This document shows, piece after piece, positions 16,377 to 27,000 of a stretch of DNA of 64,000 nt (the first letter of the stretch is position 1; each line of letters begins with the position of its first letter). The DNA is from Chloroflexota bacterium (GTDB taxonomy: Bacteria; Chloroflexota; Anaerolineae; Anaerolineales; Anaerolineaceae). Both the position numbers and the translations under genes were made by a program. The stretch is from assembly GCA_004347695.1 (NCBI GenBank), contig SLTK01000004.1, forward strand, positions 81,735 to 145,734. The letters are read 5' to 3'. The notes beneath the pieces are model-generated. The model saw only the letters and a program-made list of their open reading frames with translations, made no database searches and had not been told where the DNA came from.

Positions 16377-17343
16377 TATAAATAATTTCTCTATCAACAA
16401 AAGCTGGAGTATTCTTTCGGGTATCGAGCAAAGATTAAAATACAAAATTGAAGAAGCAGGAGTACCTCTCAGAGATTGGAATATTCAGATAAACTACGGA
16501 ATAAAAACGGGTTTTAATGAAGCCTTCATTATCTCGGGAGAAAAGAAAGATGAACTAATAGCCGAAGATACTAAATCTGCCGAAATTATTCGACCGATTT
16601 TAAGAGGCAGGGATATTAAGAGGTATGGATATCAGTTTGCAGATTTGTATTTGATTTGTACCTTTCCAAGTAGAAAATACGATATAGAGGATTTTCCCGC
16701 CGTTAAGAAACACTTGCTAACGTTTGGCTATGAACGTTTAGAACAAAGTGGAAAAATTTATAATGTTAATGGAGAAAAAATCATTGCTCGGAAAAGAACA
16801 AATAACAAATGGTTTGAAACTCAGGATAGCATAAGTTATTGGGACGATTTTTATAAGCAGAAAATTATTTACCCAGATATTATGCGTATGCCACGCCAAG
16901 TTGAGGCGTTGAAAGAATACCCATATTTCTACTATGATGAGAAAAATTTCTTTGCTGAAGCAACAAATTTTATTATGACAGGCCAAGATATTGATCTAAT
17001 TTACCTTTTTCTTGCATCAGAATTGGGTTTCTTCGCATTCTCTAAGTTTTACACGGGGCCACAATTTGATGAAACAGGTTTCCGATACAAGAAGGCTTAT
17101 CTGTATCAAACATTTATTCCAAAGCCCAATTCTCACGATATGTTTGTTCTTCGTGATCTGATGAGGGACTTAAAAGTAGGTAGTGACACAGATAATAAAA
17201 TCAACTCAGTATGGTATGAAATTGTTGGGCTAAACACCGAAGAAATTAAGTATGTAAGTTTATACAAGGAAAGGTTATTAGGCGGTATCATTGATGAAAG
17301 CAATCTCATCATCAGAAAGGCTGTAGAGTCTGTAGACCAGTAG
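16351..17343 (+). CDS. Silent alternative specificity cassette of the phase-variable methylase
   Basis: This 330-codon frame has no proper start or ribosome site; its first ATG is at 16645. From the repeat onward its protein (IEQNQTINNF, GIKTGFNEAFII, RPILRGRDIKRYGY) matches the C-terminal part of the methylase encoded on the other strand, first closely over about 100 residues and then diverging. This is the TaqI-like C-terminal specificity domain. It is tail-to-tail with the expressed copy, and the two 3' ends overlap by 66 bases. Inversion of 16351-18123 would fuse residues 1-894 of the methylase to this cassette, giving a 1224-residue enzyme instead of 1175. It is intact, hence a stored alternative rather than decayed DNA. 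Confidence 0.82.
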   Translation, partial: SVFIEQNQTINNFSINKSWSILSGIEQRLKYKIEEAGVPLRDWNIQINYGIKTGFNEAFIISGEKKDELIAEDTKSAEIIRPILRGRDIKRYGYQFADLYLICTFPSRKYDIEDFPAVKKHLLTFGYERLEQSGKIYNVNGEKIIARKRTNNKWFETQDSISYWDDFYKQKIIYPDIMRMPRQVEALKEYPYFYYDEKNFFAEATNFIMTGQDIDLIYLFLASELGFFAFSKFYTGPQFDETGFRYKKAYLYQTFIPKPNSHDMFVLRDLMRDLKVGSDTDNKINSVWYEIVGLNTEEIKYVSLYKERLLGGIIDESNLIIRKAVESVDQ

Positions 17344-20300
17344 GTCTATCTCGCATTGGTTCTCGCGGGTTGGCATAGTTGCTAACTCGGCAAACGGCTC
17401 TTGTTCTTCCAACGTCAGCTTTGGTACAGGAAGCTGTTCTACAAACATAGGTTTATACTCAAAATAACCGCCGTTTCTTGTGACCCCAAGGCTTCTGATG
17501 TAATAATCTGCCAATTTCGAATTCAATATTGCCAGCAAGAATTTATTTGCTGGCACGATCATGGGACAAGGAGCATTCACATACATACCCGCCTCTGCAA
17601 GGCAATATGAGGCGGATAGATTTAAGTTTCCCCAAACAATTTTTTGCTTATTAAAATCGTCCATATAATCACAGCTTCTCAAGTTATAAGGTGTATCTCC
17701 CTTATCATACCTTTTTTGAAGCTCTGAGAAGTAATTATCCAAATGTGTCTTAATTGCAGGGAATTTATTCACATCAACCCCTTGAATCCCTTTATTTACG
17801 ACACCATTATGTGTATTAATTAACCATAAGTCAGCAAAGTCATATCCATAACGTTTGATATCTCTGCCTCTTAAAATCGGTCGAATTATTTCAGCAGATT
17901 TTGGGTCTTGAGTAATGAGTTCATCTCTCTTTTCTTCAGAAATAATAAAAGCTTCATTGTATCCAGTAAGAATTCCACGGTTTATTGATACGTCCCAATC
18001 TTTTAGAGGAATCCCTGCTTCCTCAATTTTTTTCTTTATACGTTGTTCAATGCCTTGTAGAATAGTCCAACTTTGCTTGGTTTTGAAACTATTTATTGTC
18101 TGATTATGCTCAATAAAAACGCTCAAATTATTTAAACAAGATGCTTCGGTAATTACGCAACTTTTAGTTGCATTTCTATTCTTTGCTTTTTCTATGATTA
18201 ACAGATTTACATCAACAGTCGCTGACTTAAAAATTTTCTGTCCGGCAAAATCAACCAACAGAAGAGGATTTGTATTTTCAGCAAAGAACTTCCTTAGGGC
18301 TTCACCATATCCAGCACGCATCCATTTGTTGCTTGTGATAAATGCTAAAATTCCATCTTTTCGTAATAATTGAACCCCGCGCTCATAAAAGAGACAATAA
18401 ATATCCCCTGTTCTTGCAAAAGTTTCAAATCCAAAGCCTTGTAACATATCTGCTTTCTCATGCATTGTTTGAAGTTGAATGTACGGCGGATTTCCAACAA
18501 TACAATCAAAGCCACCAGCCGATTTAACATCTGCAAATTCTATCGGCCAGTGGAAAAAACCTTCCTCCTGGCGCAGTTTTTCCACCCTTTCATTAAGCCC
18601 GTCTTGGGTCTGGCGACCATTTAACAACCTATGCAGTTGACCATGTGTAGGAGCAATTACCTCTAAATTTCTGCCTAAAGGTGCCTCAACTTTCCAGAAA
18701 AATGCTGAAGTCCACAAATCGGCGATTTGACGCTGCCGACAGTATTGACTTGATTCGCTGACTTGTTGATAGGCCTCTTCTATGGCTTTAACTTCGATGG
18801 CATTGTTGTCAGGCATTACATTCAGACTTCGAGAGCGTTCTGCTAACCAATGCTCTTGCTCTAGATCGTCATTATTGTCTAAAGCCATTACGAACAGGCT
18901 TTCTTGACCTTCTCGCTCACTCTTGTTGCGTTTTTTTAGCAGATTTGCAATTGGTTTTTCATTCCTGGCTATGTGATTAAAAGCCTCGTCTGGTACCACA
19001 AGTTCATCCAGTTTATATGTGAAATCTAAACCTACAATGCTGCTGCCGCACTTGATATGAGCATCGAGAAAGGAAAGCGGTTTGCCCGGCTCGATCGATT
19101 CAAGCCATAAATTTACTTTACACAACTCAACTGCCATTGGGTTGATATCTACGCCATAAATACAGTGACGGATCACATCCCGCAATGCCGGACGGGTTTC
19201 GTTAGGAGAGGGTTCGTTTTCACCTGCACGCACCTCCGCCAGCCGGCCTGCGATACGATGCGCTGCCGCAATCAGAAAATGCCCGCTGCCACAGGCAGGG
19301 TCGCAGACTTTCAATTCGAGCAGGGCTTGTTCCTGTTGTACAGCATCTTGTTTTCCCTTCAGGCGATCTTCAATAACTGGATCCAAAGCCGAGTCCAACA
19401 GGACCTGAATTAAACTGGTCGGTGTGTAATAACTTCCGGTCGTTTTCCGTTCGTTTCCTGCGGCACTGGTTAACTGGAAAGTGCCGGCATCGGTATTCAA
19501 CAGGGGATGCAGTTCCAGCAAAGATTCGTACACGCTGCCCAGTTCTTCCGGTCCCAGGTTGCGGTAATCCACTGCCCGGCGGGTGTTTCCTTCCGTGATG
19601 AATGCCAGGCTGCGAACGGCGCTCAATAAAGTCTGGTTATCCAGTTTGGCATCATTGAGGTCAGCCGTCGAACGAGCATCGAACAAAAATCCCCCCAGAG
19701 CCGGGATCGCCAGCTCAGGGCAGCCCGAATCAGAACCCAGCAAGTTCATCACCAGGCGCAGTGCTTCATAGCGGTCATGGTGGCGGCTGCCGCGTTGTTT
19801 TTGTGCTAAAGCTCGTAAACGGGTTGTGGAATAGTAATTCTGGAATCGCTGCCGGGCCTCCACCGCTGCTCCCGGTAGAAGCAGCAGATTGCGGTCTTCA
19901 GCAGCAAAGAGGAAAATCAGCCGATAAACCAGGCGCAAGAGCTGGCGATAGTAATCCTGGGCGGGAAGGTCGCCATTTTTAAGCTGAATGCGCAGCTCTC
20001 CATTCATAGGATGCTGTAAAAATCCCTGCCCAAAACTGACAATGGCTTCTTCCACCCCGCGACGAAGGTCATCCAGCGCACGCGTGCCGCTCTCCTGGGC
20101 GCTCTTTGACCATTTTTCCAGAAGGCACTCCGCCTGTTTTTCGGTTATTTCAAAGCGGGATTGATGACACATCAACCACAATAAGACAAAGTCGGAATAG
20201 ATCTCACCATCAAACATCGATTCAAGGTCAAATTCAATATATGCCTGGCGGGTGAGGGTGGCATTATCACGTAGGATACGCAAACCTAACCCGTTCGAAA

Positions 20301-20805
20301 TAACACCCCATTGAACATCATCTGACCGGTTGAGGTATTCCTGTATCAGGCTGTGCGGGCTGGTTCGAGAAGCACCAGCCGCACCTGGCGTGCGTTTATC
20401 CAATTCAATTCCACATCCGACTAAATGAAGGGGGACATTTTGCCAGCGATGAGAGATCGGATAAGATTTCCCTTCAATTTCAACCGCTTTCGATGTGCTC
20501 AAACGGCCGAAACCCAATTCCTGAAACAATGGCAAAAGCCAGCGCTCGCGGGTCAATGTGGTTCCGGCATCCGTTGAGCCCAGCCGGCCACGCGCCGCTT
20601 GGAATGTACCCCACAACCCGCTTAACCGGTTCCATGAACGGTTGATTGCTTCATTGAGTTTCTCGCCTGGCGCAAGGTGATAACTCTCCGGGTTTAGTCC
20701 TTCCAGGTTTTTGTCGTTCTCGCTGATACGCTGCAGCAAATCAACAGGGAGCAAGGCTCCCTCGGTATGGATGGTGGTAAATGTGTTTCGGTTACGAGTT
20801 TGCAT
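17278..20805 (-). CDS. Eco57I-class N6-adenine methyltransferase with invertible specificity domain
   Basis: An 1175-residue protein. The N-terminal 450 residues are helical, as in large type IIG/DrmMI/PglX-like methylases. The SAM motif is DPACGSGHFLIAAA near 499-507 and the catalytic motif is VGNPPYIQL near 768. From residue 895 (codon AGC inside the repeat 18098-18123) the specificity tail begins. It should methylate adenine in a target chosen by the tail. No PD-(D/E)XK motif was found at its N-terminus, so it is probably a pure methylase. It lies 25 bases after the SNF2 helicase gene, the last in the DISARM-like operon. Switching the tail would change which sites are marked as self. Confidence 0.85.
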   Translation of the reverse strand: MQTRNRNTFTTIHTEGALLPVDLLQRISENDKNLEGLNPESYHLAPGEKLNEAINRSWNRLSGLWGTFQAARGRLGSTDAGTTLTRERWLLPLFQELGFGRLSTSKAVEIEGKSYPISHRWQNVPLHLVGCGIELDKRTPGAAGASRTSPHSLIQEYLNRSDDVQWGVISNGLGLRILRDNATLTRQAYIEFDLESMFDGEIYSDFVLLWLMCHQSRFEITEKQAECLLEKWSKSAQESGTRALDDLRRGVEEAIVSFGQGFLQHPMNGELRIQLKNGDLPAQDYYRQLLRLVYRLIFLFAAEDRNLLLLPGAAVEARQRFQNYYSTTRLRALAQKQRGSRHHDRYEALRLVMNLLGSDSGCPELAIPALGGFLFDARSTADLNDAKLDNQTLLSAVRSLAFITEGNTRRAVDYRNLGPEELGSVYESLLELHPLLNTDAGTFQLTSAAGNERKTTGSYYTPTSLIQVLLDSALDPVIEDRLKGKQDAVQQEQALLELKVCDPACGSGHFLIAAAHRIAGRLAEVRAGENEPSPNETRPALRDVIRHCIYGVDINPMAVELCKVNLWLESIEPGKPLSFLDAHIKCGSSIVGLDFTYKLDELVVPDEAFNHIARNEKPIANLLKKRNKSEREGQESLFVMALDNNDDLEQEHWLAERSRSLNVMPDNNAIEVKAIEEAYQQVSESSQYCRQRQIADLWTSAFFWKVEAPLGRNLEVIAPTHGQLHRLLNGRQTQDGLNERVEKLRQEEGFFHWPIEFADVKSAGGFDCIVGNPPYIQLQTMHEKADMLQGFGFETFARTGDIYCLFYERGVQLLRKDGILAFITSNKWMRAGYGEALRKFFAENTNPLLLVDFAGQKIFKSATVDVNLLIIEKAKNRNATKSCVITEASCLNNLSVFIEHNQTINSFKTKQSWTILQGIEQRIKKKIEEAGIPLKDWDVSINRGILTGYNEAFIISEEKRDELITQDPKSAEIIRPILRGRDIKRYGYDFADLWLINTHNGVVNKGIQGVDVNKFPAIKTHLDNYFSELQKRYDKGDTPYNLRSCDYMDDFNKQKIVWGNLNLSASYCLAEAGMYVNAPCPMIVPANKFLLAILNSKLADYYIRSLGVTRNGGYFEYKPMFVEQLPVPKLTLEEQEPFAELATMPTRENQCEIDLLVYRLYSLSDDEIAFINDTA
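18098..18123 (-). repeat. Right inverted repeat of the invertible segment (inside the methylase gene)
   Basis: This is the partner of 16351-16376 in opposite orientation, 25 of 26 bases identical. It encodes Ser-Val-Phe-Ile-Glu-His-Asn-Gln of the expressed methylase at residues 895-902; the silent copy has Gln in place of His. Together the two repeats bound a 1.77-kb segment. Confidence 0.8.
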
Positions 20806-20830
20806 AGGTCAGTATCGCTTCCTTCATTAA

Positions 20831-23692
20831 CTAAATTGCTGGTAGGAAAATGTAAATTCCCAGGATATCTGGGGGTAACTGCGGTTCGACCCGATAGCGT
20901 ACATTTCGGGTTTTAGTCGCCAACCGTACCCTCTGATGTGCTTCCAGCAATTCCTCACCCCGTTGTATGGCAGCTTGATCCAGGCGAGATCGAAGGAGTT
21001 CGAATCCCTCGATGACTCTCCCAACAAATTCTGCAGCCTGATCAGCAGCGATATTGCCATCCGGTTGAGCCAGAAGAAGTTTTTCGGCTTCGTTTTCATC
21101 TATCCATAACGCGCTTTGTGGACTCCCAGAGAAAGCGAGCAGCCGGCAGTCTTCAGCAAGCAGAGGTCTTTCAACGTTATTCTGTGTTTGGATGATGTGA
21201 TAACGGAATCGTACCAGCAACAATGTAGTGCGTTTATCTACCGCTTTGGTACGGATGGCTCCGCAGCGTCGGGCGGCTGGGTAACGCACAGCATCACCCG
21301 AAAGAGGATCGAGTGCGGTCTCAAGAACATGATTCGCGAGCGTTTCCACAAAAGGATGGGTTCGTTGCAGGTAGTGTTCATCTTCCTGGACTGGCTGGTT
21401 GAATCGGAATCTGAATTTCGGATTGGTAAGATCAAACCCTGAAGATTGCGCCAAAACATCTTTTAGCGCTGAGGATGCCTCTGTCAGGTTCGTATCCAGA
21501 GGATCAGTTCCAGTTGTTTGAGCGCCAAATACAGCCAGTGTTCTGCGGGTGAAATCAGCTACATCCACTCCGGACCCAATGGCAGCCTGAACAGCGTGTA
21601 ATTCACGTGCGACTTCATCCACTTTGATCGTTTCTTGAGCAAACAGAGTTCGTGAACGTTTTTCACGTTCCGAGGCGGCTTCCCATTTTCCGTACAGGTC
21701 GTCTTTTTGCGGTTTAATGTACTCATCGAAACCAGGCAGATAACCTTGCAATACATTCGGATTGGATTTCAGAAGCAAGCCTTCAAAGATCGCTTCTACT
21801 ACTTGTTCGGTATTTACTGGCACCGGTACGGATATGCCTAATGAGCTGCGTATTGTCCGATGTTTACGCAGCAAGACATCCAGAACAACTCCATCGATCT
21901 GGTTATCTAAACCGTAATATGTTAATACACGCACCGTTGGACTGGGCTGACCATATCGGTCTATCCGGCCATCCCGTTGTTCGTGGCGAGTGGGATTCCA
22001 GGACAGGTCATAATGCAGGATGGCATCAAAATGTTCCTGCAGGTTAATGCCTTCACTTAGGCAGTCTGTTGCAACCAAAACATGTTTTTTCGATTCGCAA
22101 AGCTGCTGAATGGTTTCCACGCGGGATTCAGGAGGCAATAAACCGGTGACCGCCATTACTTCTACGTCTTTTGGCAGCCGCATGCGAAGTTCAGCTGCAA
22201 CATATTCGGCGGTTGGGATGAAGCGGCAGAAAATAATCGGGTGGTAGCCTTCGATTAACAGACCTTTGATCAAGTCGACGGCTTTTTTCAGCTTTTCGTC
22301 TTTCTCACCCAATAAATCATCAGCAGCCCGAGCCATATCCAGTAAGCGGCGGCGGTTCCGCTGCCCTTCATCCTCTTCTCCACCCGGGTCAGAGCCCGGA
22401 GTGACATCCGAGCCATCTGCGGATTCGTCGACAATAATATCGAGAATTGTGCGGCGGCCAATTTCATCGGCCTCTTCCGGATTTTCTGCTTCGGCTGGCG
22501 CGGCACGATTACGCAAGGTTGCCGCCGCTGCTGCAGGACTGGAAGCCAGCGAGCGTAATAATGCCAAAGCTGACCACCAGCGTACACGCTGATGGAATTG
22601 ACCGCCTGTGGCGTCCAAGACGGATTCTCGGGCATAATCCAACACCCGTTCAAACAATCGTTTGTAATCGGGACTGAGTTTGTAGGAGTCTTCGCGATCT
22701 TCACGCTTTGGAAAGGGGGTTTTGGAGTCCAGGTAGTTCTGAATGTCACCACGCCGGCGCTGGATAAAGTGCTGGGCAAGACGTTTACGGTGACGTAGAT
22801 TTTCCTCGCCTGTCAGGTCTTCGGGTAGATCGTCAAATTCTTTATCCAGAAAGGTGAGTAAAGAGCGGAAAGCTTCTTCTTTTCCACTGTGAGGCGTGGC
22901 GGTTACCAGAACGATGTGCCGGTCAGGATTCTGAGCCAGACTCCTCACCATTTCAAACCGTTGATGGCGTCCGCCGCGCTCCGCGCCATAGGCGCAGGTA
23001 TGTGCTTCATCAACAATGATAAACTCGGGACAGGCTCGCTTGAATTCTTCTCTTCGACGATCGGATTTAATATAGTCCATCGAAACAATTACGAAGGGAT
23101 AACGTTCAAAAAGTGATTCGCCCAAGCTGAGATTGCGTTCCAACCGCGCTGCGGTGGATGGTAAAACCAGTTCCGCTTCGATATGAAACTTCTCTCGAAG
23201 TTCAGACTGCCATTGCTCGGCCAGGGGTGGTGGACAGAGAACCGCCAGGCGTTCAATTTCACCTCGATCCAGCAATTCGCGCGCAATTAAGCCCGCTTCA
23301 ATGGTTTTGCCAATACCGACATCATCTGCTACTAACAGTCGGATTGGGTCTAGTTTCAGTGCCATCAACAATGGAACAAGCTGGTAGGGACGAGGTTCAA
23401 AGCCGACCCGTGCAAAAGAGCGAAATGGACCAGCACTGGAGCGAAAACCAAGCCTGACCGCATCGCGCAACAATCGAGCTGAACGATAATCCCCAACCTG
23501 TGAAGGATTAGGGAGATCAAAGGTAGCATGGGCTACTGGCTCCAACGGGATATAAATACCGGCAATTTCATCATCAGATCCACCTAAAGGACGTAATACC
23601 AAGAGATCATCAGTGGAATCGGGTAGTACGACCCATTCACGGCCGCGCGCTTTGACGAGGGAACCTACGGTATATGTCATATTTGGGGTCAC
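20831..23692 (-). CDS. SNF2-family helicase (DrmD-like)
   Basis: A 953-residue superfamily 2 helicase of the SNF2/HepA type. Walker A is ADDVGIGKTIEAG near 120-130, motif II is DEAH near residue 227, motif III is VTATPH, and the C-terminal RecA lobe ends with WNPTRHEQRDGRIDRYGQ. The N-terminal 90 residues resemble the small-domain start of DISARM DrmD proteins. The start overlaps the stop of the small upstream gene by four bases (ATGA), so they are translationally coupled. In DISARM class 1 such a helicase works with an adenine methylase; the methylase follows here 25 bases downstream. The helicase assignment is firm and the DrmD-like label is by context. Confidence 0.82.
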   Translation of the reverse strand: MTPNMTYTVGSLVKARGREWVVLPDSTDDLLVLRPLGGSDDEIAGIYIPLEPVAHATFDLPNPSQVGDYRSARLLRDAVRLGFRSSAGPFRSFARVGFEPRPYQLVPLLMALKLDPIRLLVADDVGIGKTIEAGLIARELLDRGEIERLAVLCPPPLAEQWQSELREKFHIEAELVLPSTAARLERNLSLGESLFERYPFVIVSMDYIKSDRRREEFKRACPEFIIVDEAHTCAYGAERGGRHQRFEMVRSLAQNPDRHIVLVTATPHSGKEEAFRSLLTFLDKEFDDLPEDLTGEENLRHRKRLAQHFIQRRRGDIQNYLDSKTPFPKREDREDSYKLSPDYKRLFERVLDYARESVLDATGGQFHQRVRWWSALALLRSLASSPAAAAATLRNRAAPAEAENPEEADEIGRRTILDIIVDESADGSDVTPGSDPGGEEDEGQRNRRRLLDMARAADDLLGEKDEKLKKAVDLIKGLLIEGYHPIIFCRFIPTAEYVAAELRMRLPKDVEVMAVTGLLPPESRVETIQQLCESKKHVLVATDCLSEGINLQEHFDAILHYDLSWNPTRHEQRDGRIDRYGQPSPTVRVLTYYGLDNQIDGVVLDVLLRKHRTIRSSLGISVPVPVNTEQVVEAIFEGLLLKSNPNVLQGYLPGFDEYIKPQKDDLYGKWEAASEREKRSRTLFAQETIKVDEVARELHAVQAAIGSGVDVADFTRRTLAVFGAQTTGTDPLDTNLTEASSALKDVLAQSSGFDLTNPKFRFRFNQPVQEDEHYLQRTHPFVETLANHVLETALDPLSGDAVRYPAARRCGAIRTKAVDKRTTLLLVRFRYHIIQTQNNVERPLLAEDCRLLAFSGSPQSALWIDENEAEKLLLAQPDGNIAADQAAEFVGRVIEGFELLRSRLDQAAIQRGEELLEAHQRVRLATKTRNVRYRVEPQLPPDILGIYIFLPAI

Positions 23693-24012
23693 TTTTTTAG
23701 GTATAAAGCTCTTGGTGAAGATGTAAATGTCACTCCAGGCAATTCTCGGAGGACAGCCAATAACCGATCTGTTTGAGGTCCATGACGATCAGTTATATCC
23801 TCGTGGACTTCTTCTACTGTCAGAACACCCTTAGCTTGAAGTTTATGGATAGCATCTGAGACCATTAAACGAGGTAATTCTAAAGATCGACCAGTCGGAT
23901 AAGTAATCGTTACTTTCCAATCATCTACATTCATCTTGGCTGGCTTATTTTGAGAAAGGGTATAACAAGTGTTTCCATTTTTCTTAATTAATTCGCTATA
24001 TAAATCGCCCAT
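23689..24012 (-). CDS. Small hypothetical protein coupled to the SNF2 helicase
   Basis: A 107-residue protein of unknown function. It lies 16 bases after the DUF1998 helicase gene and overlaps the SNF2 helicase start by four bases, so it is a fixed part of this operon. The C-terminal half (MVSDAIHKLQAKGVLTVEEV and DRLLAVLRELPGVTF) looks like a small winged-helix or alpha/beta fold, but no known motif is seen. It may be an adaptor between the two helicases; that is inference from position only. Confidence 0.55.
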   Translation of the reverse strand: MGDLYSELIKKNGNTCYTLSQNKPAKMNVDDWKVTITYPTGRSLELPRLMVSDAIHKLQAKGVLTVEEVHEDITDRHGPQTDRLLAVLRELPGVTFTSSPRALYLKK

Positions 24013-24028
24013 GGTCTCCTCCTAACTA

Positions 24029-27000
24029 TTAACTCCCCAACAATCCAAAAACTGAAGGATACTTCTCGATAACCTTGCCCCAGGATTCCAATAAATCAAA
24101 GCGAATGACTGTGTATCCGGTATCTTCCATACAATCTTTCTGAATCTGGTCACGTTGTTGCCTTTCGGGATAAATGTGATGGGGACCATCAACATAGATC
24201 GCGGCGTGTTCCTGCTCATAAAAGAAATCAGGACGTGTATGACAGGTCTCCAATAGAAGTTGTGCGTGGCTCGGCAATCGTAAATTGCTTTTTTCAATAA
24301 AAGTTAGCCATTCTCTCTCAAGATCCGATTGACAGAGATTCAGCAAGTGTTGACAATGTTCGGCTCTGGAGATAGTCTGTGGAGAGGATGTTGATGTACT
24401 TTGACTGCACTGCATTAGATATTTTTTGATTGTTTGTCGGTCTAGATGTCGGTGGTCCATTTGGTTGTAATAACTCATCAGGCAGTCATAACAGGCAGCT
24501 TCACAATCTTCTTTCGCACTTGGAGCATGCCGTAAATCTTCACTAGTCTGCGGATCAAAATGGCAGACTTGTAATGCCTGGGCTGCTACTCTGGCAAATG
24601 CTCCAGGATCATCGACAAGACGCCGCAAAACTCCGGCGCCTCCTTCGGCGGATTCATAAAATAGAATCGAATGCCGTTCATCACCGCTTGGTAGTGGTTC
24701 TGCAGCGACTTCACTGTCTTCAAGCTGGTATTCCACCTGAACTGCATTCTTCAACGCAGCTTGTAAGGACGCCATTTGTTCAAGTTCTAACCCTTCACTC
24801 GGTTCGAACAGTAAACAGTTCTTGTGATCCTCGACAAAAGGAACAACCCGCATTGTCCGGGGAGACATGGGATCGTCCGCTTCGAGTGTCGTTTGATCAT
24901 CTTCCTTGCGTGCCCAGTAACCTCGCTCTGTGTCGAGAATAAATCCATATTGTTGTGGATTAGCGCGTCTCCGCCAGCCCAAATTGATACGCCAAAGCGT
25001 AGCTGAATTCCCATAGGTCAATTTGCCAATTAATTTGCCTTGGAAATGAATTTCTGCATTACGGGCTGAGATGACGCCACCATGATCGGCAAATCGAATG
25101 GCTGTTCGTAGTTCGTACCCTTGACGCAAGCGTTCTTCTTCATCCGAGGAGATGCGATCTCTTCGTTTGGTGGATACATTCTGCAGACGGAAAAGATTAT
25201 TCATTGGTGCTTCTAACAAGGATCCACAGCGTTCACAGCGATCAAGCCCATCACCATTTGTAATCGGGTGCAGGTATCCGCAGATTGGACATTGCTTGGC
25301 TCGTAATACAGCAAACCCTTCTCCTGTATCTGAAACGGGTAGGTTCACCTTGTTGATGATATAACGGGATCCCTCATGGTAAATAATAGAACGCGGGCCG
25401 AACTCCGAGATGGCCAGGAAACGTGGCCGCGACAAGAATTCATCGTCCTGACTTCGGATACGCCGGGCAGGAATATATGCCGAAAGTGGCAGTCGCGGGA
25501 AACTGTAACCCGGCAAGAAACCTTCGCTGGCAAAATAGCGGTACGAATAAAAGTCAGATTGGACAATATTTTCCGCCTCAGTCAACAATTCCAATTGGCT
25601 TTTCGCTTCTTGATATAACCGTTCCGCCTGGCGTTTATCCTGAATAGATCGGCTGGCATCCTTAATAATTTTGTGCTGCACTTCTAGTTGGTTCATTGCA
25701 GCTCGATAAAGATTTCGCCATCGTTCGCAGGCCTGGTTGAATTGAAGGTCAATTTGTGAAAGTACGCTATCCAGCCAATTCTCATTCCACCAATCCGTTT
25801 GAATTAATTCTGATTCAATATCACTAAGAGCTGCATAAGCTTTCGGTTTTGCTTTGGCACGATTACCTTGTGAATTTAACGCATCCTGAACAAAATCAAG
25901 GCAGGATAACTTGGATGAGTCGGAAAGATCAAGCAAGTCTTTCAAGGAGGCACCCAGGCTTAACCCAGATTCTGCCAACCAAATTGCCTGGACATGGCTG
26001 CGTATTAGATCTTCATTCGTCATGTCGATCCTGGGCGGGGTAACTGCTCCCGAAACCATCAATCCAGGACGTTTGAAATAATACTGGTCGTGGGGGCTAC
26101 CGATGGTGCAATAAGTAAATACCATTGCTGGTTGTCCGCTTCTACCAGCACGTCCACTGCGTTGCGCATAATTGGCAGGAGTGGGCGGAACATTACGCAT
26201 ATTGACTGCGTTAAGCTCGGAGATATCCACCCCCAACTCCATGGTGGGTGAACAGTAAAGAATGGGCAACTCCCCAGTGCGGAATCTTGTTTCACGCTCT
26301 TCACGTTGAGCTGATGGCACTTGAGCTGTATGTTCTCTAGCTTCGATTCCAAGGACTTGTTTTTCTACTGTTTGGTAAAAATTCACAAAAAACTCGTTCG
26401 TCTTACCACCGCCATCAGGCATTCGTGGAACACGGATCGGGTCGTGAAATGCGAGTTGCCCCTCTCCAACTTTCCAGATCATCCCTGAAGCAAGTAACTG
26501 GTAACCTGGTTTATGACCGACATCATTCTTTTCATCGACAACCTTCTCTACCAAGCCTGCAATACGCAAGCTGTTGAGGATTTGATCGATAATTTCTTCG
26601 GTGTCATCTAAAGAGATGTGATCGTGATATTCTGGGAAGGTCGTGTTCCTACGTAAGAATTGTCCGTATCCTCCCCTAGGTGAGAGGTATAGATTCCCGC
26701 CATATTCATCTTGGTCACCCAGCTTCCGTCTGGGAAATAGTATGGAAGAATGTTCCAGTATCTCATTTTCATCCATTGCCCAGGGAGCAATCAAGCGTTG
26801 ACTGCTCAGCTGCCGCAAACTTTCTTGTGCCCCCTGATCAAGATAAGTAACCTTGATGGCTAGTTCACGACGCATGTAATCTAATAAAACCTTCGCGATT
26901 CGTATTCTGGTTTCGGGGGTTGCTGAAGTAAGTACCTCATGCGTATCTCGCCATACGTCTTCCGCAGCACACAGCTCATCTAAAGATGCATATTCGATTC

